Shown here piece after piece: positions 21,001 through 36,000 of a DNA stretch of 64,000 bases. The stretch is taken from positions 12,768,584-12,832,583 of the forward strand of contig NC_134537.1 of assembly GCF_050624435.1 (NCBI RefSeq), read 5' to 3'. Position 1 is the stretch's first letter. Each line of letters starts with the position of its first letter. A program made the position numbers and the translations under genes. The notes beneath the pieces were generated by a model. That model was given only the letters and a program-made list of their open reading frames with translations, did not search any database and was not told where the DNA came from. The stretch is from Tenrec ecaudatus (Eukaryota; Chordata; Mammalia; Afrosoricida; Tenrecidae).

Positions 21001-24000
21001 CTCATGGAGAAGCTGCTAGGCTCCAACTATGAATTACAGTCCAGCCAGGGCCATCAGTGCTGACCCATAGGAAAAGCGGAGTGTCGTGCTGTACTTCAGC
21101 AGTGCGCTGGTAGGTTAGAATCGCCAATCTTGTCATTAGCAGCCTAACACTTTAACCTACGGCATTACCAGGACTCCTTAGCTAGCTAATGTATTTTAGG
21201 TAACTTCACTCATTCTGTGAGAGCCAAGCAGGATTGCAGAGTAAATAATTATTAATATAATGCAGTAAGTGTACTCACAGTGGGTCAGAGAGTTGGAGAG
21301 GCACGGGAGTTTTAGGGAGGACTAGAAGGTGACCAGATTTTAACATTGGTAAAGTGGGACACCATTGATAAAACTCATATCCTGACGAAATAGCCACATG
21401 GCAGCCTGAAACCGTGTACCCTAGCTTGGTGTGCATTCTTTCCAAAAATTGGGACTTTTAAAAAACGCCGCGGGATGCGGGAAAAATTGTTAAAAATCAG
21501 GATGTGTGGTCATCTTATTTTAAGGGGTGTGATGTCATTAACAGGACAACCGTAGTAGTAGAATGTAGACAAAGAACATGTAGCCTTCATAGTGGATCTA
21601 GGTGAGCAGAGGCATATACCTGGAATTAGGAATAGGAATAGGCTTTAAGAGACCATTATTTCAACTTGCGATTTAATGTCATGTAGAGTAGGATATCAAG
21701 AATGAAATACAGTTTGATGATGTATTCACAAAATCTTAAAAAGGTGCCATGGCTCTTCCAGACTGCCCTTTTTTGAATGTAGATTTTTAACAAAGTTAAA
21801 AGTGTACTTTACAATTAGGGAGACAGCTCTTAAAAGTACGTGTTAGTAAGTATTGGAGAGCATGTCAAGACACTGCTAAATGCTAGGGATGAAGTTAACC
21901 AGGTAAATCTAAATGGTCCCCGTCCTTGTGCAGTTTATAGTGGAGTAGACAGTGAACAAGCATACAGGTAATGACCATAGTGCTATGAAGAACATGAGTG
22001 AGGTGCTTGGGGTTAAGCAATAGTTTCTCAAAACTACTATGCTCTATGAAGCTTCTGAATTGCCTGGCAGTGTTAGGTTTTAAATTAGGGTGTGAATTTC
22101 AGATTGTGTTAGACACACAAGCATATTTTTCTCTTGTTTCTATCTCAGTAAAGAATCATGGAAGTGAAATTGAGTTTTTGTGCTTTTGGTTTCAGGCTAA
22201 CACTCCTGAGCTCAAGAAGTCAGTGTCCCTCCTCTCTCTCAATACTCCCAACAGCAATCGCAAAAGACGCCGTTTAAAAGATACACTGGCTCAGCTGTCA
22301 AGAGAGACAGACTTGTCACCATTCCCTCCTCGTAAACGCCCATCTGCTGAGCATTCCGTTTCTATTGGATCACTCCTAGATACTTCCAATACACCAGATT
22401 CAAGCCTAAATTATGGAGGTAATTCACATTTCAAAAAAGTGGATATTTAAAATTTAACGGCATGAAATGATGTTGCTAGAGAAAAATCCCTACTATAGTG
22501 AATGAAAAACTTATTGAATTGTCTTTGTTCTAGCTGAGAATAGAGACTCGTGAAAAGTTAAGAATAACGATGCTTCCATTTTATGGCTGCTTGCTAGATT
22601 GCTATTTTATACTATTTATTAAATTAAATACTATTTATTAAATAGGTGTTATCCTTATTTTAGGGACGTGTAGACTGAGCTACATGGGCATTAAGTAACT
22701 TGTTTAGGTCACACAAGTAGAGAGGGATAGTATTCCTTAAACAATATGAGCAAAGACATGAATTATGGATAAATGGAATTAAAAGTTAACGGCATGAACA
22801 GAATTTAAAGGTTATGCATACAGTAGGCATTTGGAAAAGTTGGATGGGATCTTGGTAGAAGTCTCATGGTTAGATCTGTATATCTGAGAAAGTGGTGGTG
22901 TTACGGGCTGGACTAATAACTGCAAGTTCAACCCATCAGCTGCTCGTGGAAGAATGATAAGACTGTCTGCTCCCATAGAGTTCAGTTGCTATGAATTGGA
23001 GTCTACTTGATGGCAGTGGGTTTTAATTCATCAGTGGATCATAATAGGATGAAACGAGAAGAGCTGCTTGGAAATGCATCAAGTTTGAATATGCAGTTTA
23101 TAGCTTAAGAGGAAGAAAAGGAATCCCCAAAGGAAAAAAGCTTGTAAAGTCGCAGGAGTGGCAGAAGATCTTTAAAAGACCGGGATGAAAGGAAAGATCA
23201 GCATGGATGTCAGAAGAGATTCTAAATCCTAGAGTAACCAGGGCAAAAGAAAGAAATGAAGTAAAAAAGCTGAGCAGAAAACTCAAGGACAACCCGAGAA
23301 GACAAAGTAAAATGTGATCATGTAATGTGCAAAGGTAGAAAACAAAAGCAAGAACATGCTAAGCATATCTTAAACTGAAAGAACTAATGAAAAAAATTCA
23401 AGCCTCCAGTTGGAATAATAAAAAATTCCACAGACAATATTGAATGATAGCAGGAAGCATCAAAAGAAGGAAAGAAGACCCAGTCCATGTACCAAAAAGA
23501 ACTAGTTGGCTTCCAACCACTTAGAGAGGGAGCATATTATTAAGAACCAAGAACTAAAGGAAGAGGTTCAGGCTGCACTGAAAGTGTTAGCTCTCTCACT
23601 TCTGGTGATTCCTGACAATCTTCAGCATCCCTTGGATTACAAATATATCACTCCAATCTCTGCCTCTGTCTTCACATGGGTGCCTCCCCCCTATATTTCT
23701 TTTTTATATACTTTCTCTTTTTATAAGTATTCCAGACATTGAATTGGGGTCCACACGAGTCCAATATGACCCCATAGTAACTAAGAGCATCTCACATTCA
23801 CATTCTCAGGTTCTTCCTGTTAAAACCTAAGTATATCTTTTAGTGGACAAAATTCGGTGGAAAGATGAACTTCCTGGGATTAGGACCGTAGTCTTGGGAC
23901 GCCAACTTCAGTTGGCATAGCATAGTTCACAAAACAATATTGTACGTCGTACTTGGGTGAGGAGTCTGAAAGTCTTGTGAGGCGCCCTCTCACGTGCAGC

Positions 24001-27000
24001 TACTGGTCTTTCCCTTTTTGGAGGAAAGAAGAGTGAGGAAAATCAAAGATACTTGGAAACTGAGTGCAGAGGACTAATGCATCATGGGAACCCCAGTCTC
24101 TACAATGATGGGACTAGGTGGTGCTTGGCTTCCGGTGCTGACCGCCCTGAAAGGGGCCGTAGTCAGTGTCCTCAAACAAAATGGATGAGTTGTTGAAATC
24201 AAAATCGATTTGCTTTGTAAAATTTCACACAAATCACAACAATGAAAACAGAATGATCTTGACATTCTGTAGATTAGTAATGCCGATCAATTTTTTGATG
24301 ATCATATTTTGCTGACCTTATAAGAAATTTTTACATCAATAAAAAATTATTCGGTGATATTCATATATATTTAAACCACTCAAATCATATTTAGGTTTGA
24401 AGGATAAAGGATCTGGAAAGATTTTGTTTGTTTTTTAAGGGAACATACTATATATTACACAATGAAATCAATAATATGCTGCTAATATTTGATAGTATAT
24501 TTGTAAGTATCCTTCCCTGTTAATTTCTGTACAAATTTGGTACACATATCTGGCTTCCATTTATTTTTCCTCTCTTACCTTTCAGATACACCGAAGTCTT
24601 GTTCTAAGTCTTCTAAGGCGTCCACTCCAGTTCCTCCCAAGCAACCGGCAAGGTGGCAAGTTGCAAAAGAGCTCTATCAGACTGAGAGTAATTATGTAAC
24701 TATATTGGCAACAATTATTCAGGTAAGTGTGAGTGTAATTTATGAATGGTCTCTAATATTCCTGAGTAAAACTATGAAAATATTTTATTTTTACCCAGAA
24801 AACCATATAAAAATTTGAACATATCAGGGTGCATCAAAAAGTTGATGGAATTAAAAAATCATCGGAGTTTTCCACAAGCAGTGAAGCGCCCTCGTAGCTA
24901 TTCCACACGAAATGTGTGACCAAAGCAGCTGTTAAAGGAATGGCATAATTGTACTGATACTGTAGTCATCAACTTGTTTTAGGCAATAAAGTGTGGTTTC
25001 AATAATACCATTTTTATTATAATGATTTTAAGACAGAGTGATCCTCAGGAGAAGATCACAGAGGGAGCCGAGTTTAATTCACCACTAGCTTACTGATTAC
25101 TAGCATTAATGTTTAACATTATTTCTGAAGAAAAGTAATTCTAATGAATTCCCATAGGATGGAGATTCAAGAGGACCTTAAAAATGAATTAGAATTCAAG
25201 CTTCTGAAAAACACTGGTGGGATATTAATTCTGTGTCCTTGGTAGAAGGAATAAAGTTGCTCAATGCAGTAAAGGAGACAGAGTGATGCAATATCAGGAA
25301 AATGAAATTGACTCCAGCAAGCATGTCTTGGGAATAGAGAAATGATTGGAAGCATCTAATTTGGATTTAGGTTTTAATTAAGTTCAAGCTAATAGTCTTT
25401 GATTGCTATACCACTCATAGATACATGGATTTAAAAAACTGAAAGATTCCTAGTGGTCATGAAGAGGTTATTTTTTCTGTACATTTTTTAGCTTTTTATT
25501 GAGGATCCATCCTCTCATCTTCACTTGTACATCGAGCTTTAGAATATAGATATTATCACAAGTTAACTAGAAAAAGGTGCCAAAAGTCTCTTAAAGCTAG
25601 TATCAGAGTGTCAACGTATTCCTTTATCGGAGGAAGAGCTATCAGCAAAAATCCAAAGGAAAGGAAAGCAAGCCAAGCATAAAAAAGCTTAGCTTCAATC
25701 AAGGCCCTTATAATATATGTAGAACTATGGAAGACCAAGGCACAAACAGTTTTTATAACAACATGTACAGTACAGTAACAGAAAAAATTCACCTGTCCAC
25801 CTTTGCTTGTCCAAGGGAGGAGTAACATTCCATGTGACACAGTTGAATCTCACCCCTTGAATAAATTAATGCATTATTTGTCTAGTAAAAGGAAACAAGC
25901 TTCTTGTAAACAGATGAGTAATTTCACGTGGCTTGCAGAGAGCTTTATACGGAAAAGACTCTTGCGAATGAAAACCTACTATGTGGGGACATAGGGTAAT
26001 AGGGAATGGTTTTCTCTTGGATGGCTGGTCAGAACTTGTGACTGATGTTTGATGGGGGCAGTTGAGTTCCTCACTTGAAAAATAGCTGGAGCCTTTTCAG
26101 TGCTAGATTATACACTGAAGGAATATGAAGGATGCATTTGTGTTTCCTGCAGTCTCTGGACTGAGTGCTTTAGAGTAGTAGTTTTCGAATGCTTCCACTT
26201 ACATACATCTAATGGCAGGAGAGAGTAAGCTTCTAACTCTAGACCCCTAAATGGGTTTTACAAGTAAAAATCCTTTAAGCCTATTGTTTTATCTGCGGCT
26301 TACTCCATGAAAATAAGATTGCTGCTATGGAGAATGTTTTTCTCCCCAAATAAAACTGTATTTACCATGTTATATATTAGTTTGGGTAGCACTGTCGGAT
26401 GCCCTTAGGTGTACATTTGAAGGCCACCTTTAAGGAACTAAGGTAGTATTCACTAAGCTGTAGGACTGACACACATTTTAGAAACGACTAACCTAGGTAC
26501 TCCAGTGCGATGGAGCAAGTAACAGCTTCATGTTGATCGTTTTCTTCCCAACCAGATTTATCCACTGAACTAAATCCATCTAGTTACTTACTGGTTCATA
26601 CTTTTTATTAAAATTGCTAGAACATCAAAAAGGTATTTACATGTTAGACATCACAGAGAGCAGTTATTTTCCTTTATCAAATTTTATGAATGAGTGGTTG
26701 GGTAGGTAAATGTGTAGAGACTAGCTTATTAGTGGTTAGAGAAAAGGGAGCCATTGTTTAAGAAGCTGTAGATTTCTATTTATGGCGACGGAAACTTTGG
26801 CTAACGATTGTGGTTGATGGTTGAATAGCATGATTAATGTAATTGATATCATTAAATTGTTGATATCAATTGAATTGTTGATAGAAACTAAAAAATGACC
26901 TGCTAAATGTGTCATATATTTATAAAAATAGACACACACATGTACATACACACTTATAACAATTAACTGTATGAGAGAAAAGTGTACTAAGTGGTAGGGA

Positions 27001-30000
27001 AACAAAGTGGCACCTTTGCTGGGGACCTTGTGCAGCAGATTAGCCCCATGCAGTGCATTCTGACTGATGCTTCTGGGAGTGTGGTTTGCGGTTCCCAGGA
27101 GAGCGAAGCCCTTGACAACCTAAATCTTTTCTCTATCAATGTGATGTTCTCTGTTGGTCAGATTGTGAGCGTATTTGTTCATACACAGCATATAGGTACG
27201 TACAGCATGAGTCCACCTATGTGTATTTTATTTATACCTAAGTACCATTTTTCTAAATTGCAGATACTACTACCATTTCAATTTTGGTTTTCATGTAAAT
27301 ATTGTGTGCATGTTGAAATACTGGTGGTGTGTGTGTGTATGTATTGTGTCTTGTGAGCATGCTAAACTAATTCTAAGTGTTTCTTTTATTAGCTTGATGC
27401 AAATAGCAGCATGGATAAATTTCAAGATATAATCACTGACTGAAATATACTAGCCAAAGAATAACTATTTGACTTCATTCACATGAAACCCTAGAAGGTG
27501 GGAACTATTTGATAGTGACCCGACATGTAACTCCCCGGTTATGTGGGCACACGAGCGTGCAGAGGCACCAAGGGAGACATGCGAGTGGCAAACTTGTTCA
27601 GATCTTGATGCTGGGTGTCGCTGGTGTTTCTATCGCTCAGATTTATCAGATTGTACACTCAATCTGTGTGCAGTTTATTGAATGGTTAACAATACCTCAA
27701 ATTTTATTAGTTTCTAAGATAAGATGATTTATTAATGTTTATTTAATGCCTATGTATAATAATAGAAAATGAAGAAAAAGGATTATCTTAAAGTTAATAT
27801 GTTTCTGTTATATTTTTTCCTTTTTCACCAGCATCTTGTCTTTCATGACCACTGTTTACCTTAGATTTTTCCCCTTTCATCACATTCACTTAATGCACCT
27901 CGCCCCCTTTTCAGTTATTTCAGGTTCCATTAGAAGAAGAAGGACAACGTGGTGGGCCCATCCTTGCACCAGAAGAGATTAAGACTATTTTTGGTAGCAT
28001 CCCCGATATTTTTGAAGTGCACACGAAGATAAAGGTAAATTTGTACATGCTAGATGAACTTGGTAGTAATTCTTTTTGGATTGAGAATGATTTTTCTCTT
28101 TTATACCTACGTAAACATTTTTTTCAAGGCATTTCATATGAGCTCACTATATTTTATATGCAAGACATCCTTTGTTCCTTTGAATCATTTGTCTCTTTAC
28201 TCTGGTGCCTTATCAATGTTTATTTGCCTGTTTTTAAATGTTGATCAAACCTGATCTGAGGAATTAAGAGTTTTCCAAGTGTTTTAGACTCAAATGGACA
28301 TATTTGAGAGGGTACCTTTAAAAAAAATGGACAAAGCTCTGCTGGGCGGAGCGTTCTTAGTATGCATTTTTCCCGCTAGGCGAGCATTCAGCACTCGCTC
28401 TGAGGTGCTGCACCCTGTGACTTTGCCTGGAAATGTTCTTTCTAGTCACAGTGAATTTTTTCGTAAAAGTAGTTTCACTTGAACCTTGTTTTTCTGTGAT
28501 GGCTGATTTAAGAGAACAGTGCACCTGTGAAATTTTGTTTCCTGCTTGGGAAAATGCCACAGATGTTGAACACAGCTTAAAAGGACAGCACTGTGGGAAA
28601 AGCTTAAATGTTTAAGTGGTTTTCTTGTTTCAAAAAAGATGAAATGTCAGTTGATGACAAGCTTCATTCTGGATGTCCATCAACTTCCATAACGGATGAA
28701 AATGTCAATTTGTACTGGATTTGGAGTTTATTCCACCAGGTCAGACTGCTAATCAAGCTTTCATAACTGTGTCCTACAAAAAAGGCCTTCTTTGTGGCAG
28801 ATGGGGGACTGGTTTTGCCACCATGACAATACACCTGCTTACGCAGCCATCTCAGCGCGCCAGTTTTTGGCAAAAGCCTCATGCCTCTCTTGGGTCATGC
28901 ATCCGACTCGCTGACTTTGCTGTGTGCGACTTCTTTTTGTTTCCGTGAATGAAGAGGGATGTCAAAGACAGTGATTTGACAATGTAAAAGAGGTGAAGAA
29001 AAAAACGAGGGGGAGGTGCTGTCAGCCATCCAAACGGATGAGTTTGAAAAATGCTTCCTAGAATGGAGTTCCAGATTTGACGAATGTATTAGTGCGATGA
29101 AGAGTACTTTGAAGGTGGTAAGGTTGCTTTGTAAAAAAATTTAAATACATAGCTTTTTTTGGGGGGAAAACTCCTGTTCTTGTTGGGTACCCCCTACGTA
29201 TGTTTCCTAGTACTCTTTTTTTTGTACTATTGTTACCTTGGTGTTTTTGTTTGTTTCGTTTGTGTTGTTTTCTTTAAAAATGTTGAAGATGTCATTTCAT
29301 CTGTTTCCCTTTTTAAACAATTTTTTAAATTGTGAATTTAGTGGGGGTTTATATTTTAGGTGATCTGTTTTGTAGTCAACAGTTTAAACAATGTCAGTCC
29401 TGCCCCCCATTAAGTTACCCCCAAGCCACTGTTAATTTCTCTTCTCCCTCTTGTGGATTACTACCTTCCCTTTCCCTCCCCTGCCCTTTGTCACTTAAGT
29501 AAGAGTGTTATCCTTTTGAGATGATTTCCTTTGAATAAGGGTACATGATTTCCAGGTATCAATTTCTTACATTAAAGTATGCTTTGCATATGATTAGCTG
29601 AGCTCTTAAAAGTAATTTAACTTTAATTTTTCTTATGTAGTCCTAGAGCAAAATAGATCAATCTTCTTGAAACAATCCTTATTTAGGACTTGTTCCACAT
29701 TCCAATAAAAAAGGCCAAGTTGAATTGTAGGATGTATATTGCGGTGTTTTTATTTCAATCTATATTATAAATAATATGAAAGATCTTGAATTTTCTATTT
29801 TATCAAAATTGTATTTAAATTAATTCCTAGATCTAGAAGGAAGTCTGGAAGGGAATCTTAATCTACATTTGTAAAAAACTGCAGATTTTCAATCTAGCTT
29901 ATCCAATTCAGTTAGGGATGTGAACAATTGACAAGGAATGTATTCTTGGAATAATTTTACTTGTTAAGAATCACTGAGAGAGACACATAGCCTAAGGGAG

Positions 30001-33000
30001 GCCATTTTGTATCTAGAAATCCTACATCGGGGCGGGCGGGAGCAGTGAAACCTGGTTCCCGGAAACAGTAAGGGGGTGGGGAATGAAAGTGTGGCAGCGG
30101 TTGCTTAACCTGATGAGATTCTGGGAACCGAGACCCGAGTTCCCTCTTCCAGGGAGAGCTGGTCCCTGCACAGGCATGCAATAAACAATGTGCAACATGC
30201 GCAGTGTACACCATGCGCAACATTACCAGTGGAGAACTTTCCCAGTGGTGCACAGAGACAGATGTGCAGGGCAGAGGATCCGAGAGTTGCTTTCCTGACT
30301 GAGGTAGAAGCCCTGAATCCAAGCCTCTGGAAGCTGAGAAGGGCAAGGGAGGGACTCGCTGCTGGGGATTCCAGGCAGGAAGACAAACTTGCTGAAACCA
30401 TGGAGTTCCACAGTAGGCACTTTTGACCTACAGAACTGCAAGAGACAAAATGTGCCTGAAGCCAAAAAAAAAGCAAATTTCTCACAGGAGCTATAGCAAA
30501 CAAATACACTCGCCAAGGACCAATATCACCTCCGCATTGTTTATCACTGGCTGGTTCTCAAAGTCGAGCATCGCACTTGACCCCTAAAAGTAAAGGTTTG
30601 GTGACTCGATGCATGAAAAAAAAAAAAAAAGAATCACTGAGAGAAAAGACAAAAATCAAAACAAAAAGTCTCAATGAGAGGCATACACGTAAAATGGAAA
30701 GTCATTTATTTAGGCTTTCGTCTCGGTGTTCTAATCATTTTAGTGTACAACCTCCTTTCATAAAATGTGCTCTCTGTGTATATAGGATCATAATCTCAAT
30801 TCAGAAAATCATGTTGTCTGATTCAGTGGAGCTATGAAAATGATTGGCATCCTTCAACTTTCTCATGTGCAGCCTAATGCTTTAAGCCTCTTTGGTAAGG
30901 TTGAGTTGCCAGTACTGCAACTAATACTTGTTCAGAAGATTTTAGGTTTATCCCACATTAAAAACCTTAAAAGTTTGTATTTTTTTTCTAGTATGAAAAT
31001 ATGGGTTGTCAAGCATTTGTCAAGTCAGGGGAAATACCTAAAATCCAATCATTCAAAATTCTTCTAAAAACTTAGTGCATTTTCTTTAGTATTTTTTATA
31101 TATAGTAGGTTTTTCTTTTTTTTAAAAAACATTTTTGTTGTATTTTATTTTAAATCATTTTATTTGGAGCTCTTGCAGCTATTGTAACAATTCATATTCC
31201 ATTAGATCAAGCATAACTGTACAATCGCTATCACCATCAGTTTCAAAACATTTTCTTAAACACCTTGATATCAGCTCACTTATCTCACCCCCAGGAACCC
31301 TTATTGTTATATTATATATTATTGTTTTTTTCTATTTTGAAATGTAACCAACACTATAATGAGTAATGCCACATTTATTGAGCACAACCAAGAAGTTAGA
31401 ATACTTGTAATAATTATTGCTAAATTATTGTGTTAATAATTATAATTTTTGATGACCCCACCCTGAAGCCAACATTTAATAGATGCTAATCAGGATATGA
31501 TTTCTGATTCATCTGACTTTAAAACTTGTGCATTTAAGCCATTTTCCTATCTTACTTACTGATGATAATGTACATACTATTTTGATAATTGAAATAAACC
31601 ATATAAGAGTCTTCAATTAGAACAATTTTTCATATCATTTCTGTAGTAGTATTTTATCCATTCAGGAATAAAAGGGATTTGATTTGAAGTCAGGTGACTT
31701 TAGTGTTTCAGTTTCTCCTCTATAAAATCTACTTTATAGTGTCTGACTATTGATTCTCAGGAAGATGTTTTCTTTCTGTACATCCAAGTCACTGAGCAGA
31801 GTAAATTGCCTGACACTTAGTGAGCTTTCAGTAAATAACAAAATAACAGAGATTAATCTTGCTTGAATTTAGTTTATTAACTAAATTCAAAAGTTTAATG
31901 AGCTATAGTTTTCAGAAGTTGTGTGTGTGACCAAAACTATTTTATGTCCAATGTGTTTTACAAAAGAGCCCTGGTGGTTATGTGTTGGACTGTGATCAGA
32001 AAGTTCAGCAGTTTGAAACCACCAGCAGCTCTGCAGGAGAAAGCTGAGGCTTTCTACTCCTGCCAAGAGTAGCAGTCTTGGAAACCCACAGGGACAGTTG
32101 TGCCCTGCTCTGTAGGATCACTGTGAGTTGGCACCAGCTTGATGACAGAGAGCGACTGAGTGTTTTATAACCACTTTGGCGCTTAGGTTATCATCAGTAA
32201 TTATTTGTAGAATGAGCATCTTCCTATCTTTTACTTTTTAGGGTCAGGACTAGAACTCAGTCTGTTTCCTCATCTAGGTACTATGTAGGTACCCTGAGCC
32301 CATCTTATTTTACTTTCCGGTCCAGTGTGCTCCTGATTTTTGAATTGAGGTGAAAGAGATTTTGGAATTTGTCATCAGTCTCTCTTTCCTTAAGTGATTT
32401 TTTGACCCCCTTTTTAGTAGAAATGAATTAATCACTAATGTAAAAATACCTACTTTTATATAGAGCTAACATTAAAAAATAGAAAAGAAATGGAAGAACT
32501 GGAGCAAGTCCTTTTCCATCTCATATTTATCCTTCATTATTAAAGTCTTAATCTCAAGAAGTATTTTGTATTAGTTGGGAACTGGCTGTATTCTGAGGCT
32601 TCAAAAAGTTCCTGGAGAAATGGAATTCTTTCCATGAACTTTTGAAGTGCCTTTGAAATTGGAGAAGCTGTTGATTTGGTTTATTGTGTAATAAATGAGC
32701 GAGGTGAAAGTGAAGCCCAAGTCATAGTCACATAGTAGATGGCAGCCGTACAGAGAAAATCATAAATGAGGAAGGTGAAAATGTTTTCTTGGCTCCATCC
32801 CCTTAGCTTTATTACCTCGCTTTCCTAACTCCCTCTCCCACGCTCTTGGAGCTATGCTTCAGGGGTTTCTGTTCTTCTGGCCAGGAGGTAAAGTTGAGAG
32901 AAACCTTGATGTATGGGTGACTAAGAGTGATGTCCCAGTGTCTCCCCTAAGTGGAATTTTAAAATGGTAAAAATTTCTCACAAACTTTAAGCCCTCTGCA

Positions 33001-36000
33001 TGTATTCATCTGTACTCTATTCTGTAGTCTTAACTGTTGGTAGAGCTAGATGCTTTGTCTGGTTTGCATTGCAGTTTTCCGCATGTCCGTCCCCTTCAGT
33101 TTCTATTAAAGGTTTACATAGGAAATCTAGTTAATAATAGATTGCTGCTCGTCCCTCAGACCTAAATAAAAAAAAAAGTGGGGGGGGGGATAGGAAAAGT
33201 AAAAAAAAAATAATAGATTGCTGAACATTTGCTGTCTATCAGAGATTCTTCTAAGTGCTTTCCAAGGGTGAGCTCATTTAATCCTCTTGGCAGTCTGGAG
33301 TTACTGTCACTATTTTTCAGAATAGAATATAGGCCCATAGGCCAAGGCACAGGGCTAAACAAGCAAGAGAGGCAGGATGTAAATGTTAGACGGTCATCCC
33401 CTTGAAGCAGTTCTCCCCTTTTTATATGGTTGCTTAGTTTGATTCAACTCACTGGCATGTAACAGGGCCAGAATCTACCTTATGTTTGTTTCTCCCCTCT
33501 ACACATTCTGCCGATGAGTTGATCCCAACTCCTACTAAGCTATACATGGTTGTAAGAGTGGACAGCCACATTCTCCTGCTGCGGAGTAGCTGGTGGGGGT
33601 GAACTGTCAACCTTGTGGTTACTAGGCAGAATGCTCATCCCCGCAGAGCCACCAGAGACCCTTATATTACCCCTAGATTAGTCTTATTTACTAATATTCT
33701 TTTTCAAGTCACAAGTTTAACAGTTCTTGACTTGTGGACTGTTAAGGTAGTATTGCTTTGAATTTAACTTTTATGCAATTGAAAGCCTCCTCCCACCCCA
33801 AAATAAACTATTTTTCTATCTGCTTATAGGACAGTAGATCATAAATTATTTGCTCTCAGGCTTTTTTTTTTTCTTTTTCACTCTTAAATCTATTTGGCAA
33901 CCTTTGTGTATTTAGGTTTTATCTACCTTTTTAAAACTTTATTAGAAATTAAAAATTTAAATATTTTAAAAATACATATTTTACAAAAAAGCATTGTTGA
34001 GGTATATTCTACCTTAAATAGATTTAACCTACTTTAAGTATATTATAACTTTCTGGTAATGCAAGCATCACCATAGTCATTTACTCTCCAAGTCAAAGCC
34101 TTCTTGCTTATTTATAGTAAATCCACACACCTCGCCCCGCCCCACCCATCAATAATTCCACTTCCTGTCTCTGAACTCTCCCAGCTGGACACTTCAAACA
34201 ACCACAGTTTCACAGCATCGTGTCTCTTATAGCTGACTTATTCCTCTTAGCTGTGTGGCGATCTCTCTACAGTGTTGCCTACAGTAGTTTGTTCCTTCTT
34301 TACTACTGGACCTTTGTTCCCTTTTAAATTATTGTAGGCATTGTGATGGGTATGATGTTCTTTCTCTAGATTTTAATTTGCCTTTTCCTAGACTAATGTT
34401 ACTGAGCATCCTTTTACATGTTTATTAGCCACTTGCATATCATCTTTTGTAAAATACATGTTCAGATCTGCTACCCAGTTTTAGGATTGCTTGTTGTCAA
34501 AGACCTTCCTGTGCCATGGTCCAGTGCTTGGGTGCTACGCAAACGGCCTAACTCAGCGCTGGGATAAAAAGCCTGGTGATTGTTCCCAAACAGTACAACG
34601 TAAGACACCTGATGCGACAGTTTCTTGTCCTATAGATTTGCTACAAGTCGCAATCAACAGGGTTTAGAAAATAAGTTCTTTAACTGCTATGTGCTTCACA
34701 AAATTTTTTCCCCAATGTGTTGCTTGTCTTTTCATTTTCTTACTAATGGTTTTTGGAGTGCCAAAGTTTTAAATTTTGGTGGTCTGATTTAATTTTTTAA
34801 TGAACTGTATTTTTGGTATCTCACCTAAGAAATAATCTAAACCAAAGTCTTAAAGATTATTTTTTTGTTTTTGTTCCATAAGCTGCATTAGTGTTTACAT
34901 TGCGGTCTGCAGTCCATTTTTAGTTGTTATTTTTAATAAGATGAGGGTTTAAGTTTATATGTTTGGCATGTAGATTTTCATCTCAAAAGTTGTTTGTTCA
35001 TTTTTGCAAAATAACAACAACCACATTACATGCTCCCATCAGTATCATATCTTTGGAAAATAATTTCTAAAACAAAAATGAAGTGTTTTTCACAATTTTA
35101 ATAAGTCTTTAATGCGCGGTTTAAGAAAAGATTTAGTCTCATGTCTGCTTTTGCATTTGTTTTGTTGCAGTATTACACAGGTAACCGTTAGAGAATTGCT
35201 CTGCATATTTGTGAGAGAATCCGATTGAAAAATTCGAATAATGCAGTAGCATTACAAGTACTAGTTTCAATTTCATGGATCACATCGACCAAAGGGTTGC
35301 GGGCCTCACGAGGCCTGCAGTTGGCACTTTGAGAACCTCTGGTCTAGGAACTTAGTAAGGTCTGCCATTTCTGAGCATCTCATTTGATTTGTGTTTTATT
35401 TTTAAACGTCTTCTAAAATAATAATATATACTGTAAGGTGACTGTTACGGAATTTTATACATGTGGCTTGGCAACATTGGTTCCGCGGGCCAAATCCGGT
35501 TTGTTGCCCGGTTTGGTAAAGAGCGTTTTATTAGAACAAAGTTATACACTTTCATTTACATATCATCTATGACTGCTTTTATGTTTTTGTGTTACAGAGA
35601 CAACGTTGAGTAGCTTTGAGGGAAGCCATATGACCTGTGACCCCCAAATCCTTACTGTTGGCTAACAGTGCATAGGCCCTCAACACGCATGGCTATTCTA
35701 GGCAGGACAGACCAAGTGCTACCTAGTCCTGTATCCACCCACCATGGACTGGTGATGTGACTGTCGTGATTCATAGGGGTGTCACTGACAGACTACTGAA
35801 GTCACTCACTACATCTTTCTAGTCCATTAGCTCTATCGAAACCTGTTGAAGTATTTTCCTGTAATTAGTAGGAGCAGCCAGTCTCTATAAAGAGTTAATA
35901 AGAAAAGATACTGAACTATCACATATTGGAAAAATCAGGCCTAATCTGTCTGCCTTGATGCTATTTATATTTTCTTAGTCGTCAAAGGCTACTTTCCTAA

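Larger units (their letters stand above)
20739..22195 (+). other. ECT2: ECT2 intron 11
   Basis: It holds minus AfroSINE sequence and a probable hAT fragment (listed). 21520-22195 is unannotated. The frame open from 21998 is intronic readthrough into exon 12. Confidence 0.65.
22419..24585 (+). other. ECT2: ECT2 intron 12
   Basis: It holds a plus AfroSINE, a plus BovB internal segment and an L1 3' segment (listed). 24200-24580 is AT-rich with no identified element. Confidence 0.65.
24723..27914 (+). other. ECT2: ECT2 intron 13
   Basis: It holds a palindromic mariner MITE (24825-24897) and a minus BovB fragment (27025-27178). The remaining roughly 2.9 kb is AT-rich with several meaningless short frames and no identified element. 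Confidence 0.6.

Noticed and set aside
21998..22195. Upstream extension of ECT2 exon 12 (open frame from 21998)
   Set aside because: The TGGTTTCAG acceptor at 22195 and the family alignment begin the exon at Ala-Asn-Thr-Pro. The extension has no similarity to ECT2.
29957..30516. Overlapping 97-134 codon minus frames
   Set aside because: They lie antisense in a poly(A)-tailed retroposed insert. No domain is recognised and several frames overlap one another.
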